Of a DNA stretch of 64,000 nt, positions 35,121 through 43,872 are shown in pieces. The DNA is from Flavivirga eckloniae (GTDB lineage Bacteria; Bacteroidota; Bacteroidia; Flavobacteriales; Flavobacteriaceae): NCBI RefSeq assembly GCF_002886045.1, contig NZ_CP025791.1, positions 5,409,001 to 5,473,000 of the forward strand, given 5' to 3'. The notes under the pieces are model-generated. The model worked only from the letters and a program-made list of their open reading frames with translations. It was not told the origin of the DNA and did not search any database. A program made the position numbers and the translations under genes. How positions within the stretch are numbered: the first letter of the stretch is position 1; the number at the start of each line of letters is the position of its first letter.

Positions 35121-36125
35121 ATGGGACAAGTCATTACTTTCGGAGAGGTTTTAATGCGAATTTCACCTTGGGGAAATAAAAAATTTATTCAGTCTAATGT
35201 TGTAGAATTCTTTTTTGGAGGTACCGAACTTAACGTTGGTATTTCCATTGCAAATTTTGGAGGCAAGGTTAAGCATATAAGTGCAGTTTCTGATGATTTT
35301 ATTGGAGAAGCTGCTATTTCCTATATTAGTAAGTTTGGAGTAGACACCTCTTCCATTGTACGCTCTAAACGTCCATTGGGCGTTTATTTTTTAGAGGTTG
35401 GTGCAGTAATGCGTCCTAGTACCATTTCTTATAACAGGTCGCATTCGTCATTTTCAGAAATTAAACCAGTTATGGTTAATTGGGACAAGGCGTTGGTAGA
35501 TGGTAATTGGTTACACTGGACGGGTATTACACCCGCCATATCGCAGGGGGCTTTCGATATTTTAAAAGAAGGTTTAACGCTTGCCAGACAACAAGGAATG
35601 ACAGTTTCGGCAGATCCAACTTACAGACGAGGGCTTTGGAAATATGGTAAGGATCCTAAAGAGGCTTTAATAGAGCTATTACATCTTTCAACAGTTTTTA
35701 TTGGAGGTATTAATGAAATTAATGAAGTACTGGGTACTGATTATTCGTATTCCAATGATGATTTTATTACCGCTTCAAAAGAATTAATGAAAGCTTTTCC
35801 ATCTATAGAAAAGGTTTTTGATAAAATAAGAACCTCCTTGAACTCGTCATGGCATAAAATAAGAGCCAGAATGTGGAACGGAGAGGAGTTTAAAGAAACC
35901 GAAGATTTAGATATCACGCATATTGTAGATCGTATTGGTACAGGTGATGCGTTTGCAGCCGGACTAATTTATGGCTTACAACGTTTTGATGATTGTAAAG
36001 CGATGGAGTTTGCCAGTGCCGCATGTGCTTTAAAACATACTTACGAAGGTGATGTTAATTTAGCTACTGTTGATGAGGTAACAGCTATTTTAGAAGGGAA
36101 TACCTCTGGGAGATTGAATAGGTAA
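35121..36125 (+). CDS. kdgK: 2-keto-3-deoxygluconate kinase-like PfkB sugar kinase
   Basis: About 334 residues from the ATG at 35121; the frame extends to 35061 but the extra residues look like leader. It is a ribokinase/PfkB fold with GGTELNVGISIANFGGKVKHISAVSDD near the N-terminus and DRIGTGDAFAAGLIYG at the C-terminus, with catalytic D276. The closest family is KdgK, which phosphorylates KDG from pectin, alginate or uronates. The gene stands alone, so the matching aldolase must be elsewhere. The UxuR-like operator supports the uronate link. Confidence 0.82.
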   Translation: MGQVITFGEVLMRISPWGNKKFIQSNVVEFFFGGTELNVGISIANFGGKVKHISAVSDDFIGEAAISYISKFGVDTSSIVRSKRPLGVYFLEVGAVMRPSTISYNRSHSSFSEIKPVMVNWDKALVDGNWLHWTGITPAISQGAFDILKEGLTLARQQGMTVSADPTYRRGLWKYGKDPKEALIELLHLSTVFIGGINEINEVLGTDYSYSNDDFITASKELMKAFPSIEKVFDKIRTSLNSSWHKIRARMWNGEEFKETEDLDITHIVDRIGTGDAFAAGLIYGLQRFDDCKAMEFASAACALKHTYEGDVNLATVDEVTAILEGNTSGRLNR

Positions 36126-36257
36126 TTTTTCTGTAAAAAAGAAAATACTTCTATATGCTAAAAACGCACAAAGAAATTGATAACTATTCTAAGTGTCAGG
36201 AAATAGCCTATTAGAAAATAGCTTGCTTTTTTATTTATTAGATCATAATTATACCAT

Positions 36258-36989
36258 CTAAGTCTTTGGTTTGGTTTTTCTGAATTTTTTTCGATATTCC
36301 TTATCCATTTTCTCAGTTGAGTATTGGATAATTAATCTACCACATTGGTCTTTCCAAGTTATAAGAAACGCTTCAATTCGATCGGGATGCGTCTTCCATA
36401 ATTCGCGCAATAATGTACCAATTCCTTTTTGAACATATTCAGAATCATCAAGCATAAGCGGTTCAATGACTTCAATGGCATCATCTGGTTTTAAATCCTT
36501 TGTAATTTTGTTCAATTCGAATAAAGCTACAGGAACAGCTCTACGTTGCCACTCAGATTCAAAATCGTTCCATGATTTCAAATCATGAAAGCTTATAATT
36601 TTATCATGTAGTAAGCTTGACAAAATAAACCAACAAAGTACATCGGTAGTTGCCCAATTATTTATTCCATAATCAAACCATTTTCCAATTCGATTAAATG
36701 TATCTTTTGAAAAATCCTTTCTTTTTGTCTTTAAGAACATAATTGCAAGTTGTTTTTCATCGAATCTTCCATTTTTAATCAGTTCATCACCTAATGCAAG
36801 ATAACTGTCAATAGACATTTCATCTTTCCATTCCTCAATCCAATTTTCAATCTGGTTTTCAGCTACATTTTTATCTATGCCATAACCATCATAACCCGCT
36901 TTGAAGTATCTTGAATACTTTTTAATGATTTCGGGGTCGGAATTGGATTCATAAAATGTCCTGATTTCATTTACTTTAGATTTTATCAT
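36258..36989 (-). CDS. AlkD-like DNA alkylation repair protein
   Basis: 243 residues of alpha-helical HEAT-like repeats. WATTDVLCWFILSSLL, WNDFESEWQRRAVPVALFEL and the late VQKGIGTLLRELWKTHPDRIEAFLITWKDQ are typical of the DNA alkylation repair (AlkC/AlkD) superfamily, which excises N3- and N7-alkylpurines. Its start overlaps the stop of the GNAT-YoaP gene by 4 bp, so the two form an operon. Confidence 0.85.
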   Translation of the reverse strand: MIKSKVNEIRTFYESNSDPEIIKKYSRYFKAGYDGYGIDKNVAENQIENWIEEWKDEMSIDSYLALGDELIKNGRFDEKQLAIMFLKTKRKDFSKDTFNRIGKWFDYGINNWATTDVLCWFILSSLLHDKIISFHDLKSWNDFESEWQRRAVPVALFELNKITKDLKPDDAIEVIEPLMLDDSEYVQKGIGTLLRELWKTHPDRIEAFLITWKDQCGRLIIQYSTEKMDKEYRKKFRKTKPKT

Positions 36990-37744
36990 GATATTTGTGC
37001 TTTTAAAATATTTCTAAAACGTGTAGCACTTAAATAGTGATCTTCCAGTAGTTCGCCATCGTGCAATAAACTAAAGACTCCAAAACCAGAAGGTGCTTGC
37101 TGGGCTTCTTGCGCAGTTTCTATTTTGGTTATATTAAGATCGATTTCAAAATCCATAGCTGTGTTTAGCATTGCCTCAACAGATTTTTCATGCCAGGGAC
37201 ATTGATCGGCATATAATAAGTGCCAACCTTTATACTTTTTTTGTTGGGCAGTCCAATCGAATAGTTTAGGGGGTGCTGCTTCTGGGTTCCATGTTTTCGA
37301 ACACAATTCGAAGCGTCCGCGTTTATCAACTTCATCAAAATCAAGTCGTTTAAAAATGCGTTTATCGGCCATCCACGAACCTTTACTCGTCATGACGCAC
37401 AAGCCATCCATATTTTTTTCTTTGGCATCTTTTTCTGCCTCGTTTATTAGCTTGGATCCTAGCCCGAGGTTTCTATCTTTTTTGGAGTAAATATACATGC
37501 AGTGGATAAACATAAAAGTAGGCGCATTAACAGGCCGCCAGGCATCAACAGCAGGAATGTATTCTATATACCCAAGCATTTTATCGGTTTCGTCTTTCAG
37601 GATTTTTAGTTGCAATCCTTCTTCATATCGTTTTTCAAACCATTTTTGCTTGGCTTTGAATTCTGGTTTTTTAATGTCTTTAATGCAGAAGAGTGTTTCA
37701 TTAAGAACATTATCTGGTGTAACATTGGTGATTTTTGTATTCAT
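36986..37744 (-). CDS. GNAT acetyltransferase with C-terminal YoaP-like domain
   Basis: 252 residues. Residues 1-150 are a GNAT domain with the acetyl-CoA loop RNLGLGSKLINEAEKDA. Residues 165-252 resemble the YoaP domain found fused to GNAT in Bacillus and others, with a CPWHEKS thiol motif. Substrate unknown. It is co-transcribed with the alkD-like gene and starts 7 bp after the flavin-binding gene. Confidence 0.82.
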   Translation of the reverse strand: MNTKITNVTPDNVLNETLFCIKDIKKPEFKAKQKWFEKRYEEGLQLKILKDETDKMLGYIEYIPAVDAWRPVNAPTFMFIHCMYIYSKKDRNLGLGSKLINEAEKDAKEKNMDGLCVMTSKGSWMADKRIFKRLDFDEVDKRGRFELCSKTWNPEAAPPKLFDWTAQQKKYKGWHLLYADQCPWHEKSVEAMLNTAMDFEIDLNITKIETAQEAQQAPSGFGVFSLLHDGELLEDHYLSATRFRNILKAQIS

Positions 37745-37751
37745 TTTTTTG

Positions 37752-38207
37752 CTAAAAATTTCTTTCTTTTCCTGTTAAATCTTCAATTTCTATTTGAAAC
37801 ACAATAGGGAGCCCTTCCTTGTATATCTTGCTGGAAAACTCGCTTATATAATGAAGGTTTTTGTTTTCTATGTTTTTAACAATTTCTTTTACCCCTTCAG
37901 AAAATCTGTGAAGATTTATTTGAGCAGCATTGCCTTGAAACTCTCTATAAATGCCATGAACTAAAACAGATTTCCAATGGTTTACAGAGTTTATTTCTGC
38001 TACTTGTAAGGATACCGAATTGTTGTTGCGCATAGCCTTTATTTTCTGCCCGTTTCCAGAATACCCTATAATGTAATCCCTAATTTTATCGTAATAATAA
38101 GTAATTGGGATTGTATAGGGTCTGTTGTTAAAAATGTATGATAAGTACCCTATGTAGTTATGACTTAATAAAGCTCTGCATTCGTATTTTTCCAATCGTT
38201 TTATCAT
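37752..38207 (-). CDS. pyridoxamine 5'-phosphate oxidase-related flavin-binding protein
   Basis: A 151-residue protein of the split-barrel FMN-binding fold: CRALLSHNYIGYLSYIFNNRPYTIPITYYYD at the start, then GNGQKIKAMRNNNSVSLQV and HWKSVLVHGIYREF. Such proteins bind FMN, F420 or haem and are often found in stress regulons. A TGAT-N4-ATCA box lies 156 bp upstream, so it may belong to the regulon of the neighbouring stress cluster. Confidence 0.82.
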   Translation of the reverse strand: MIKRLEKYECRALLSHNYIGYLSYIFNNRPYTIPITYYYDKIRDYIIGYSGNGQKIKAMRNNNSVSLQVAEINSVNHWKSVLVHGIYREFQGNAAQINLHRFSEGVKEIVKNIENKNLHYISEFSSKIYKEGLPIVFQIEIEDLTGKERNF

Positions 38208-38362
38208 CGTTATATTGGGTTTAGAATATGTAATGAATGAGAGAACTGTTCGATAACTTGATCGATTACAATTAAGATATAAACAGCAATTTTACGTTTT
38301 AATGCCATAGATATAGTTTCTGAAAGTCAGACCAAATTATGCCATTAAAGTTGTTAAATCAA

Positions 38363-38374
38363 TGATATCAATCA
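38363..38374 (-). promoter_or_regulatory. candidate FNR-like box upstream of the flavin-binding gene
   Basis: TGAT-ATCA-ATCA matches the box found at the stress promoters. The expected -7 element on the minus strand at about 38333-38339 is imperfect (TAATTTGG), so the confidence is lower than for the other boxes. Confidence 0.35.
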
Positions 38375-38591
38375 GTTTCTGTTTTTTCTAGCTTATATTT
38401 TTACCATCCCCCATTTGTATAATCCTGCGCCCACATCTTTTTAATCAAGCCATGAATTATATAGATTTACACGAATAAAACCTCCATCATAATAGATAGC
38501 TTTCTCTACCATTCATAATCACAAATCAGACTTTCAGTCTGTTTTTACAATCCAGACCCGATTTAATTCTTTTATATTTCTGCGCTTTAAT

Positions 38592-38976
38592 TTATTAGTG
38601 AAACTCTATTTTGAAAAGTTGCGAAGCAAAGCATTCAAAATAGTAAGCAGAACTAATCCCGCTTCCTATGCTGAACTTGTTTCAGTATCTGGCGGGATCT
38701 TAGGTCTAATACCTCGAAGCTTGCTTCTGAATTTATAAAGAATATTTTCAATTGAATGCCTCGTACGCTTGCTTCGAGAGTTGTTTACGTATAAATAAAC
38801 ATATGTTACTTATTTGTAAACAATTTGTATTTAGGACCATTTGTGATAATTCGTAAGATTAGTGCCCATCTTTGTAAAATTATTATTTAACATGCTGCCA
38901 TAGTTGTGGGTACGCCGCAACTATAATAAAGGAGGGATTATTTATTAGTGAAATTCTATTTTGAAAAGTTGCGAAG
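38592..38976 (+). repeat. 35 bp direct repeats in an 800 bp gene-free gap
   Basis: 38592-38626 and 38942-38976 share TTATTAGTGAAAYTCTATTT and the following GAAAAGTTGCGAAG. The first copy also forms a ten-base hairpin, CTATTTTGAA with TTCAAAATAG. The segment between includes the common flavobacterial word ATGCTGAACTTGTTTCAG. I see no gene in 38208-39006. Confidence 0.65.
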
Positions 38977-39006
38977 ATCAATAAATACCTTATAATATTA
39001 AAGGCA

Positions 39007-39327
39007 TTAAAAATGCTGTTTTATTATGTTTATAATATCACCTTTATTCGGTACACCAGATTGTCGCCATACCTGTTTGTTATCTTTAAAGAGTATCATG
39101 GTTGGCACACCACATACCTGATATTTTGCGGCTAACGGTTGATTTTTATCAACATCAATTTTTACGATTTTTACCGCATCGCCCAGTTCTTCTTTTACTT
39201 GTTTTAGTATAGGAGCGAGCATTTTACATGGTCCACACCAATCTGCATAAAAATCTACTAAAACAATGGTGTTCGAATTTATAATGGTATTAAAACTGCT
39301 TTTCATTAGTGTCTTTTTTAAACTCAA
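39007..39327 (-). CDS. trxA: thioredoxin
   Basis: A 106-residue classical thioredoxin with the active site WCGPC (VDFYADWCGPCKMLAPIL) and the cis-proline loop VCGVPTMILF. It reduces disulfides in the cytoplasm. The start is either the ATG at 39327 or the one at 39306; both overlap the end of the upstream TerB-like gene, so they are translationally coupled and share the FNR-boxed promoter at 39737-39779. Confidence 0.94.
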   Translation of the reverse strand: MSLKKTLMKSSFNTIINSNTIVLVDFYADWCGPCKMLAPILKQVKEELGDAVKIVKIDVDKNQPLAAKYQVCGVPTMILFKDNKQVWRQSGVPNKGDIINIIKQHF

Positions 39328-39715
39328 TATCTAGTTTAGCTAACATAATCAATTCAGATTTATTTTTGCCGGAAAACGCAGAAGCGATTAACCCAGCAGT
39401 TTTCAATATAGCTATTTTAAGCGATTTGGAGAATAGAGGTTCATTGGTTCTTTTAAAAGCCATAAAATCATTATAACAACTTTCAACAGTGCGGTTTTCA
39501 TTCTCCATGGTGTTAAAGGTTGAAGCGATATAATGTTCTGCATCTGCTTTTGGAACACGGTGTTTTAAGCTTAAAATAGCATGTACATGATGGACGTTCT
39601 CTTTTAAAGCATCAAATTCTGCAGCTTCAATATTTTTATCTGCAAAAGCAACAGCATAAAACAGTTTGCCAAGGTTTTGGTAAAAAAGCATTGCTATGGA
39701 GTTATCGGCATTCAT
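39290..39715 (-). CDS. TerB-like helical protein
   Basis: About 141 residues from the ATG at 39715. The N-terminal helix LGKLFYAVAFADKNIEAAEFDALKENV resembles the TerB/DjlA-type helical bundle that starts with paired acidic residues. No enzymatic motif is seen. It shares a promoter with thioredoxin and is divergent from the kinase-regulator pair, so a stress role is likely (inference). The assignment to TerB is weak. Confidence 0.6.
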   Translation of the reverse strand: MNADNSIAMLFYQNLGKLFYAVAFADKNIEAAEFDALKENVHHVHAILSLKHRVPKADAEHYIASTFNTMENENRTVESCYNDFMAFKRTNEPLFSKSLKIAILKTAGLIASAFSGKNKSELIMLAKLDIEFKKDTNEKQF

Positions 39716-39736
39716 ATTAAGAGCACAATAGATAAG

Positions 39737-39811
39737 CAAAGCTAAGGACTTAATAGTTATTTATTAATGATATAAATCAGTATAAATCCAAATTCATTTT
39801 TCGTAAATTTG
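39737..39811. promoter_or_regulatory. divergent promoter with shared FNR-like box
   Basis: The box TGAT-ATAA-ATCA lies at 39768-39779 (centre 39773.5). To the left a perfect minus-strand -7 element, TAGCTTTG (39744-39737), is 29.5 bp from the centre and serves the TerB-like/thioredoxin pair. To the right TAAATTTG (39804-39811) is 30.5 bp away and serves the histidine kinase. This implies autoregulation of the two-component system. Confidence 0.65.
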
Positions 39812-39841
39812 AAATAATACCTTACAATTTAATCTGTCGCT

Positions 39842-41080
39842 ATGTTTCAGCATGATGTTTTTAATTTGTTATTTGAAGCTATCATTGAAGGCGTGATTGT
39901 GGTTGATGAAGATCAAAAAATTGTGGCCTCAAATGCTGCGGCAAAAAAAATGTTTGGTTATGAGGCAGATGAGATTATAAATAAACCGCTAAGCATTATT
40001 ATTCCTAAGGAATACCACGCATACCATAAGGAACAAACCCAAAAGTTTATTACGAAGCGAGATACCCGCGAAATGGGTAAAGGAAGGGATTTATACGCCG
40101 TAAAAAAGAACAAAGAAGTATTTCCTGTTGAAATTGGGTTAAACACGTTCGAGGTATACGACAAGGCTTATATATTAGCTTTAGTTACCGATATTTCTAT
40201 TCGCAAGCAATACGAAAAAAAAATACAAAGTTTAAACGCTGCGCTAGAGAAGAAGGTAGAAACCCGAACAAAGGAATTAAAAACGGTGGTAGCAGAACTT
40301 AAAACTGTGAATATTGAGCTTGATAACGAGAATAAAAAACGGATTCAAGCCGAGAAAGATGCCAAGATTGCTCTTAAAAAAGAACGCGAACTTAATGAGT
40401 TGAAAACAAAATTCTTGTCGTTAGTGTCGCACGAATTTAAAACGCCATTAAGTGGTATATTAACCTCTACCATGCTGTTGAGCAAGTATAGGCTTTCCGA
40501 AGAACAGGAAAAAAGAGATAAGCATATTAAAATTATTGGCGATAAGGTGCATTATCTCAATAATATCTTAAATGATTTTTTATCTATTGAGCGGTTAGAG
40601 AAAGGCAGGGTAAAATACAGCCCCAGAACGTTTAAAATAAGCAAGGTGGTAAATGAGGTAGTTTACTATGCCAATATGCTGTTAAAGGATGGGCAAACGA
40701 TTAACTACCCAGAAAACATTGATGATTTTTCGTTGGTTCAGGATGAAAAAATCGTAGAATTGATCTTATCGAATTTAGTGTATAATGCCATAAAGTACTC
40801 TTCGGAAAATGCTATAATCGATATGGATATAAAACAGGACGATAAGGTAACGACATTTAAAATAAAGGACAACGGAATTGGTATTCCGGAAGCAGACCAA
40901 AAAAATATTTTTAACCGTTATTTTAGGGCAGAGAATGTGCTGTTAACACAAGGTACTGGTATCGGATTAAATATTGTAAAGCAGCATCTGGAAAATTTAG
41001 GAGGCTCTATTTCTTTTAAAAGTAAAGAAAATGTAGGAACAACATTTTATGTAAAACTACCCAACCGTTTAGAACTATGA
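39842..41080 (+). CDS. PAS-domain sensor histidine kinase
   Basis: 412 residues and no transmembrane helix, so probably soluble. Residues 1-120 are a PAS domain of the FixL/NtrY kind (ILALVTDISIRKQYE), residues 120-190 a coiled coil, H197 in SLVSHEFKTPLSGIL is the phosphorylated histidine, and the C-terminus has the N box (ILSNLVYNAIKYS), G1 (DNGIGIPEADQ) and G2 (GTGIGLNIV). The signal is unknown; the PAS suggests oxygen, redox or a small ligand. It overlaps the regulator gene by 4 bp. Confidence 0.95.
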   Translation: MFQHDVFNLLFEAIIEGVIVVDEDQKIVASNAAAKKMFGYEADEIINKPLSIIIPKEYHAYHKEQTQKFITKRDTREMGKGRDLYAVKKNKEVFPVEIGLNTFEVYDKAYILALVTDISIRKQYEKKIQSLNAALEKKVETRTKELKTVVAELKTVNIELDNENKKRIQAEKDAKIALKKERELNELKTKFLSLVSHEFKTPLSGILTSTMLLSKYRLSEEQEKRDKHIKIIGDKVHYLNNILNDFLSIERLEKGRVKYSPRTFKISKVVNEVVYYANMLLKDGQTINYPENIDDFSLVQDEKIVELILSNLVYNAIKYSSENAIIDMDIKQDDKVTTFKIKDNGIGIPEADQKNIFNRYFRAENVLLTQGTGIGLNIVKQHLENLGGSISFKSKENVGTTFYVKLPNRLEL

Positions 41081-42126
41081 AAAAAGTATTGTTAATAGAA
41101 GATGATACTGTTTTAAAGGAAAATACCCTGGAGTTATTAGAGCTTTCCAACTACGAGGTTATTACGGCGCCAAATGGAGAAGTAGGGGTAGATTTAGCTG
41201 TTAACGATATACCAGATGTTATTGTTTGCGATATTATGATGCCGGAAATGGATGGTTATCGTGTGTTCGAAATACTGTCTGAAAATGAGAAAACAAAGTA
41301 CATTCCGTTTATCTTTTTGTCTGCAAAAGCAGAACATACAGATATAAGAAAAGGTATGAATATGGGGGCAGACGATTATATTACAAAACCTTTTAGTGAA
41401 GAAGATCTTATATGTACTATAGAAAGCCGTTTGGCTAAAGCTTCAATCTTAAAGGATTGGAGAGATAAACCAGTTCTCCAAACGACTGAAGAAAACCAAA
41501 TTAAAACACTTAACGACCTAAAGAATTTTTTTGACGATAACGGAAAACAGTACAACTACAATAGCGAAGATATTGTTTACAATGAAGGTGATCACTCCAA
41601 TTTTATTTACCTTATAACAAAGGGGCTCATAAAAACCTATAAATTAAATGAGCAAGGTAAAGAACTTACAACAGCTTTGTATAAAGAAGATGATTTGTTT
41701 GGGTATACCTCGTTTGCTCAAAATATACCTTACCGGGAAACGGCAAAAGCTATTAAAGATTCACAGTTGGCAGCAATATCGAAGAGCGAATTCAGGGATT
41801 TACTAGATCACAATCATGAGGTTGCGATAGCACTCATACAGTTACTTACCGATAATTTAGCTGGAGTAAAAAATCAATTACTACAAATGGCTTACAGTTC
41901 TGTGAACAAAAAAACCGCAAAAACATTGGTTGAGTTTGCAAAAAAAATGAACAGAAAGCCAGAAGATCCTATAAAAATTTCCCGAAGTGATTTGGCAAGT
42001 GTTGCGGGCATTGCTACGGAGACATTAATTAGAACCATGACAAATTTTAAAAAGCAGGGTTTGATCGATATTGAAGGCAGACATATTAAAATACTAGATT
42101 TAGAAAAGCTACAACAGGTGTTTTAA
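41077..42126 (+). CDS. response regulator fused to CRP/FNR-type effector module
   Basis: 349 residues. Residues 1-120 are a receiver with D9, D10, phosphoacceptor D52 and K104. Residues 150-265 are a cyclic-nucleotide-binding-like beta barrel, and residues 275-349 a Crp-type winged HTH. The recognition helix, ATETLIRTM, keeps the E and R that contact the TGA step in CRP and FNR. No FNR-like cysteine cluster is seen, so phosphorylation probably replaces the usual ligand. It is the likely binder of the TGAT-N4-ATCA boxes nearby. Confidence 0.93.
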   Translation: MKKVLLIEDDTVLKENTLELLELSNYEVITAPNGEVGVDLAVNDIPDVIVCDIMMPEMDGYRVFEILSENEKTKYIPFIFLSAKAEHTDIRKGMNMGADDYITKPFSEEDLICTIESRLAKASILKDWRDKPVLQTTEENQIKTLNDLKNFFDDNGKQYNYNSEDIVYNEGDHSNFIYLITKGLIKTYKLNEQGKELTTALYKEDDLFGYTSFAQNIPYRETAKAIKDSQLAAISKSEFRDLLDHNHEVAIALIQLLTDNLAGVKNQLLQMAYSSVNKKTAKTLVEFAKKMNRKPEDPIKISRSDLASVAGIATETLIRTMTNFKKQGLIDIEGRHIKILDLEKLQQVF

Positions 42127-42138
42127 TACCTGATATCC

Positions 42139-42181
42139 TGATGAATATCATTTCATAAGATAAAGCTTCCCTTTAGTTTTG
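42139..42181 (+). promoter_or_regulatory. FNR-like box and -7 element of the first usp gene
   Basis: TGAT-GAAT-ATCA at 42139-42150 is followed by the -7 element TAGTTTTG at 42174-42181, 29.5 bp from the box centre. Given the usual start position, the box is centred near -41, a class-II activator site. Confidence 0.65.
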
Positions 42182-42206
42182 TTTATATTTTAAAAGGGAG
42201 GTCTCA

Positions 42207-43049
42207 ATGAAAAATATACTATTACCAACAGACTTTTCGGAGAATTCATGGAATGCGATAAGGTATGCCCTTAATTTTTTTGAAAACACCACCTGCGATT
42301 TTTATTTATTACATGTTACCAGATCAAATAATTTAGAAACCGGGGAGATGCCCTATGGGTTAACTCCAGAGCTTACAGATACTCATTATTTAAAACCGGC
42401 AAAAAAACAATTAAGGCAATTGTTAAAGCAGATAGCAAAACAATTTAGCCCTCGTAAAAATCATAGGTTTTATACACTAACAGATTACAATTTTTTTATA
42501 GATTCTATACGAAAGCATATCGAAAATAAAAAAATCGATATGATCGTAATGGGTACCAAAGGCGCATCAGGTTTAAAGGAATACATTGTAGGGAGTAATA
42601 CGGGTGATGTTATTAAAAAGGTACCATGCACTACATTAGTGGTACCCGAAAACACGTTGTATGCTGCAATTAAAGAAGTGGCTTTCCCAACAGATTTTTC
42701 GCTATCGTACAACATAAATACGCTGCAACCCATTTCGGAAATTGTTGAAGAAACTGGGGCTTTTTTACGTATCGTGCATATAAACAGAAATGGTGATGAC
42801 TTAAATGACGATCAGCAGGAATACAAAGGGATTATAGAAGATTTTTTTAATGATTATTCACACAGTTTTCATTTTTTAAACAATAAGAAAGTAGAAGATG
42901 CCATACAGTGTTTCGTAGAAAGCAGGGATATAAACATGATTGTCATGGTGGCAAAAAACCTAAACTATTTTCAGCAAATATTGTTTCATACCAGAGTAGA
43001 AAAAATAAGTTATCATACAGACATACCTTTTTTAGTACTTCACGAATAA
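42207..43049 (+). CDS. universal stress protein, tandem UspA domains (1 of 4)
   Basis: A 280-residue protein of two UspA domains. The first has ILLPTDFSENSWNAIRYAL and the ATP-type motif GTKGASGLKEYIVGSNT (G-x2-G-x9-G-S). The second is degenerate in this motif. UspA proteins act in stress survival and may bind ATP or signal. It is the first gene after the regulator and carries its own boxed promoter and a GGGAGG ribosome site. Confidence 0.93.
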   Translation: MKNILLPTDFSENSWNAIRYALNFFENTTCDFYLLHVTRSNNLETGEMPYGLTPELTDTHYLKPAKKQLRQLLKQIAKQFSPRKNHRFYTLTDYNFFIDSIRKHIENKKIDMIVMGTKGASGLKEYIVGSNTGDVIKKVPCTTLVVPENTLYAAIKEVAFPTDFSLSYNINTLQPISEIVEETGAFLRIVHINRNGDDLNDDQQEYKGIIEDFFNDYSHSFHFLNNKKVEDAIQCFVESRDINMIVMVAKNLNYFQQILFHTRVEKISYHTDIPFLVLHE

Positions 43050-43062
43050 ATATAAATATATT

Positions 43063-43446
43063 ATGGACAGTTCACTTTTTTTAGCAAAATTTTGGGGTTG
43101 GTATCTCATCATTTTTTTTCTCATATTAAGCTTTAATCCTAAGCGGATAAAACAAATATTTAACGATTTAAAAGATGAGAAATTTTTAATAATTACAGCC
43201 TTTGTAGCCATTATTGTAGGGCTGTTAAATATTTTGTTTCATAACATTTGGGAACCTAACTATAAACTTATTATAACCCTAATAGGTTGGTTGTCGTTAT
43301 TAGAAGGATTGTTGTTGTTTGTGTATCCTAAAAAAACGGTAATGTGGTTAGCCTTTATTAATATTAAACTGGTACAACTTATTTATATGCTTTTGTTTTT
43401 TGCAGGCATTTATTTACTTAGTATGGGCTACAATATTTTACCATAG
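43063..43446 (+). CDS. four-helix integral membrane protein
   Basis: 127 residues with four hydrophobic segments (about 10-22, 42-60, 68-90 and 97-123), so an inner-membrane protein. No motif is recognised. It lies 13 bp after the first usp gene and is probably co-transcribed with it. Confidence 0.75.
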   Translation: MDSSLFLAKFWGWYLIIFFLILSFNPKRIKQIFNDLKDEKFLIITAFVAIIVGLLNILFHNIWEPNYKLIITLIGWLSLLEGLLLFVYPKKTVMWLAFINIKLVQLIYMLLFFAGIYLLSMGYNILP

Positions 43447-43704
43447 TAAACCATCAAAAGAATACATTTTAAATACCATGTTTTTTAAGAATGTGATAAA
43501 AGTCATATTTAAGTATGGGCTTGCGCATTACATTTGCCTCATGATATAAAGTTCATAATAGATATTTAAGATTTGGTCTATATAAACGCAGTAATATAGA
43601 CAATCAAAGGGATTAGTGTTATTGTTCAAGAATATACTTTTAATTGTTCTTTAGCAGTAAAAGGTTTTAAAAATCAACTAAATAATAACACTAAACTTTT
43701 TTGT

Positions 43705-43732
43705 GAAGCAGGGAGTTTCTGCTCCCTGCTTC
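43705..43732. other. strong hairpin in the gap after the membrane protein gene
   Basis: GAAGCAGGGAG-TTTCTG-CTCCCTGCTTC is a perfect 11-base stem. No U tract follows on either strand, so it is not a clear terminator. The gap 43447-43803 holds nothing else recognised. Confidence 0.6.
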
Positions 43733-43803
43733 TGCAAGGAAGGTCGATTTTCCAGACCATTTTCATTTTCTCAAATTTTTTCCAACAATACAATAAGCTT
43801 ATC

Positions 43804-43846
43804 TGATTAATATCATTGTATCTTTTTTGTAGGGGTGTTATTTTTA
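43804..43846 (+). promoter_or_regulatory. FNR-like box and -7 element of the second usp group
   Basis: TGAT-TAAT-ATCA at 43804-43815, then TATTTTTA at 43839-43846, one base off TAnnTTTG, again exactly 29.5 bp from the box centre. Confidence 0.6.
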
Positions 43847-43872
43847 AGAGGTTCGTTATAAATAATAGAGTT

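Noticed and set aside
43705-43732. Hairpin considered as a rho-independent terminator
   Set aside because: The stem is strong but no U tract follows on either strand, so it is listed only as a hairpin.
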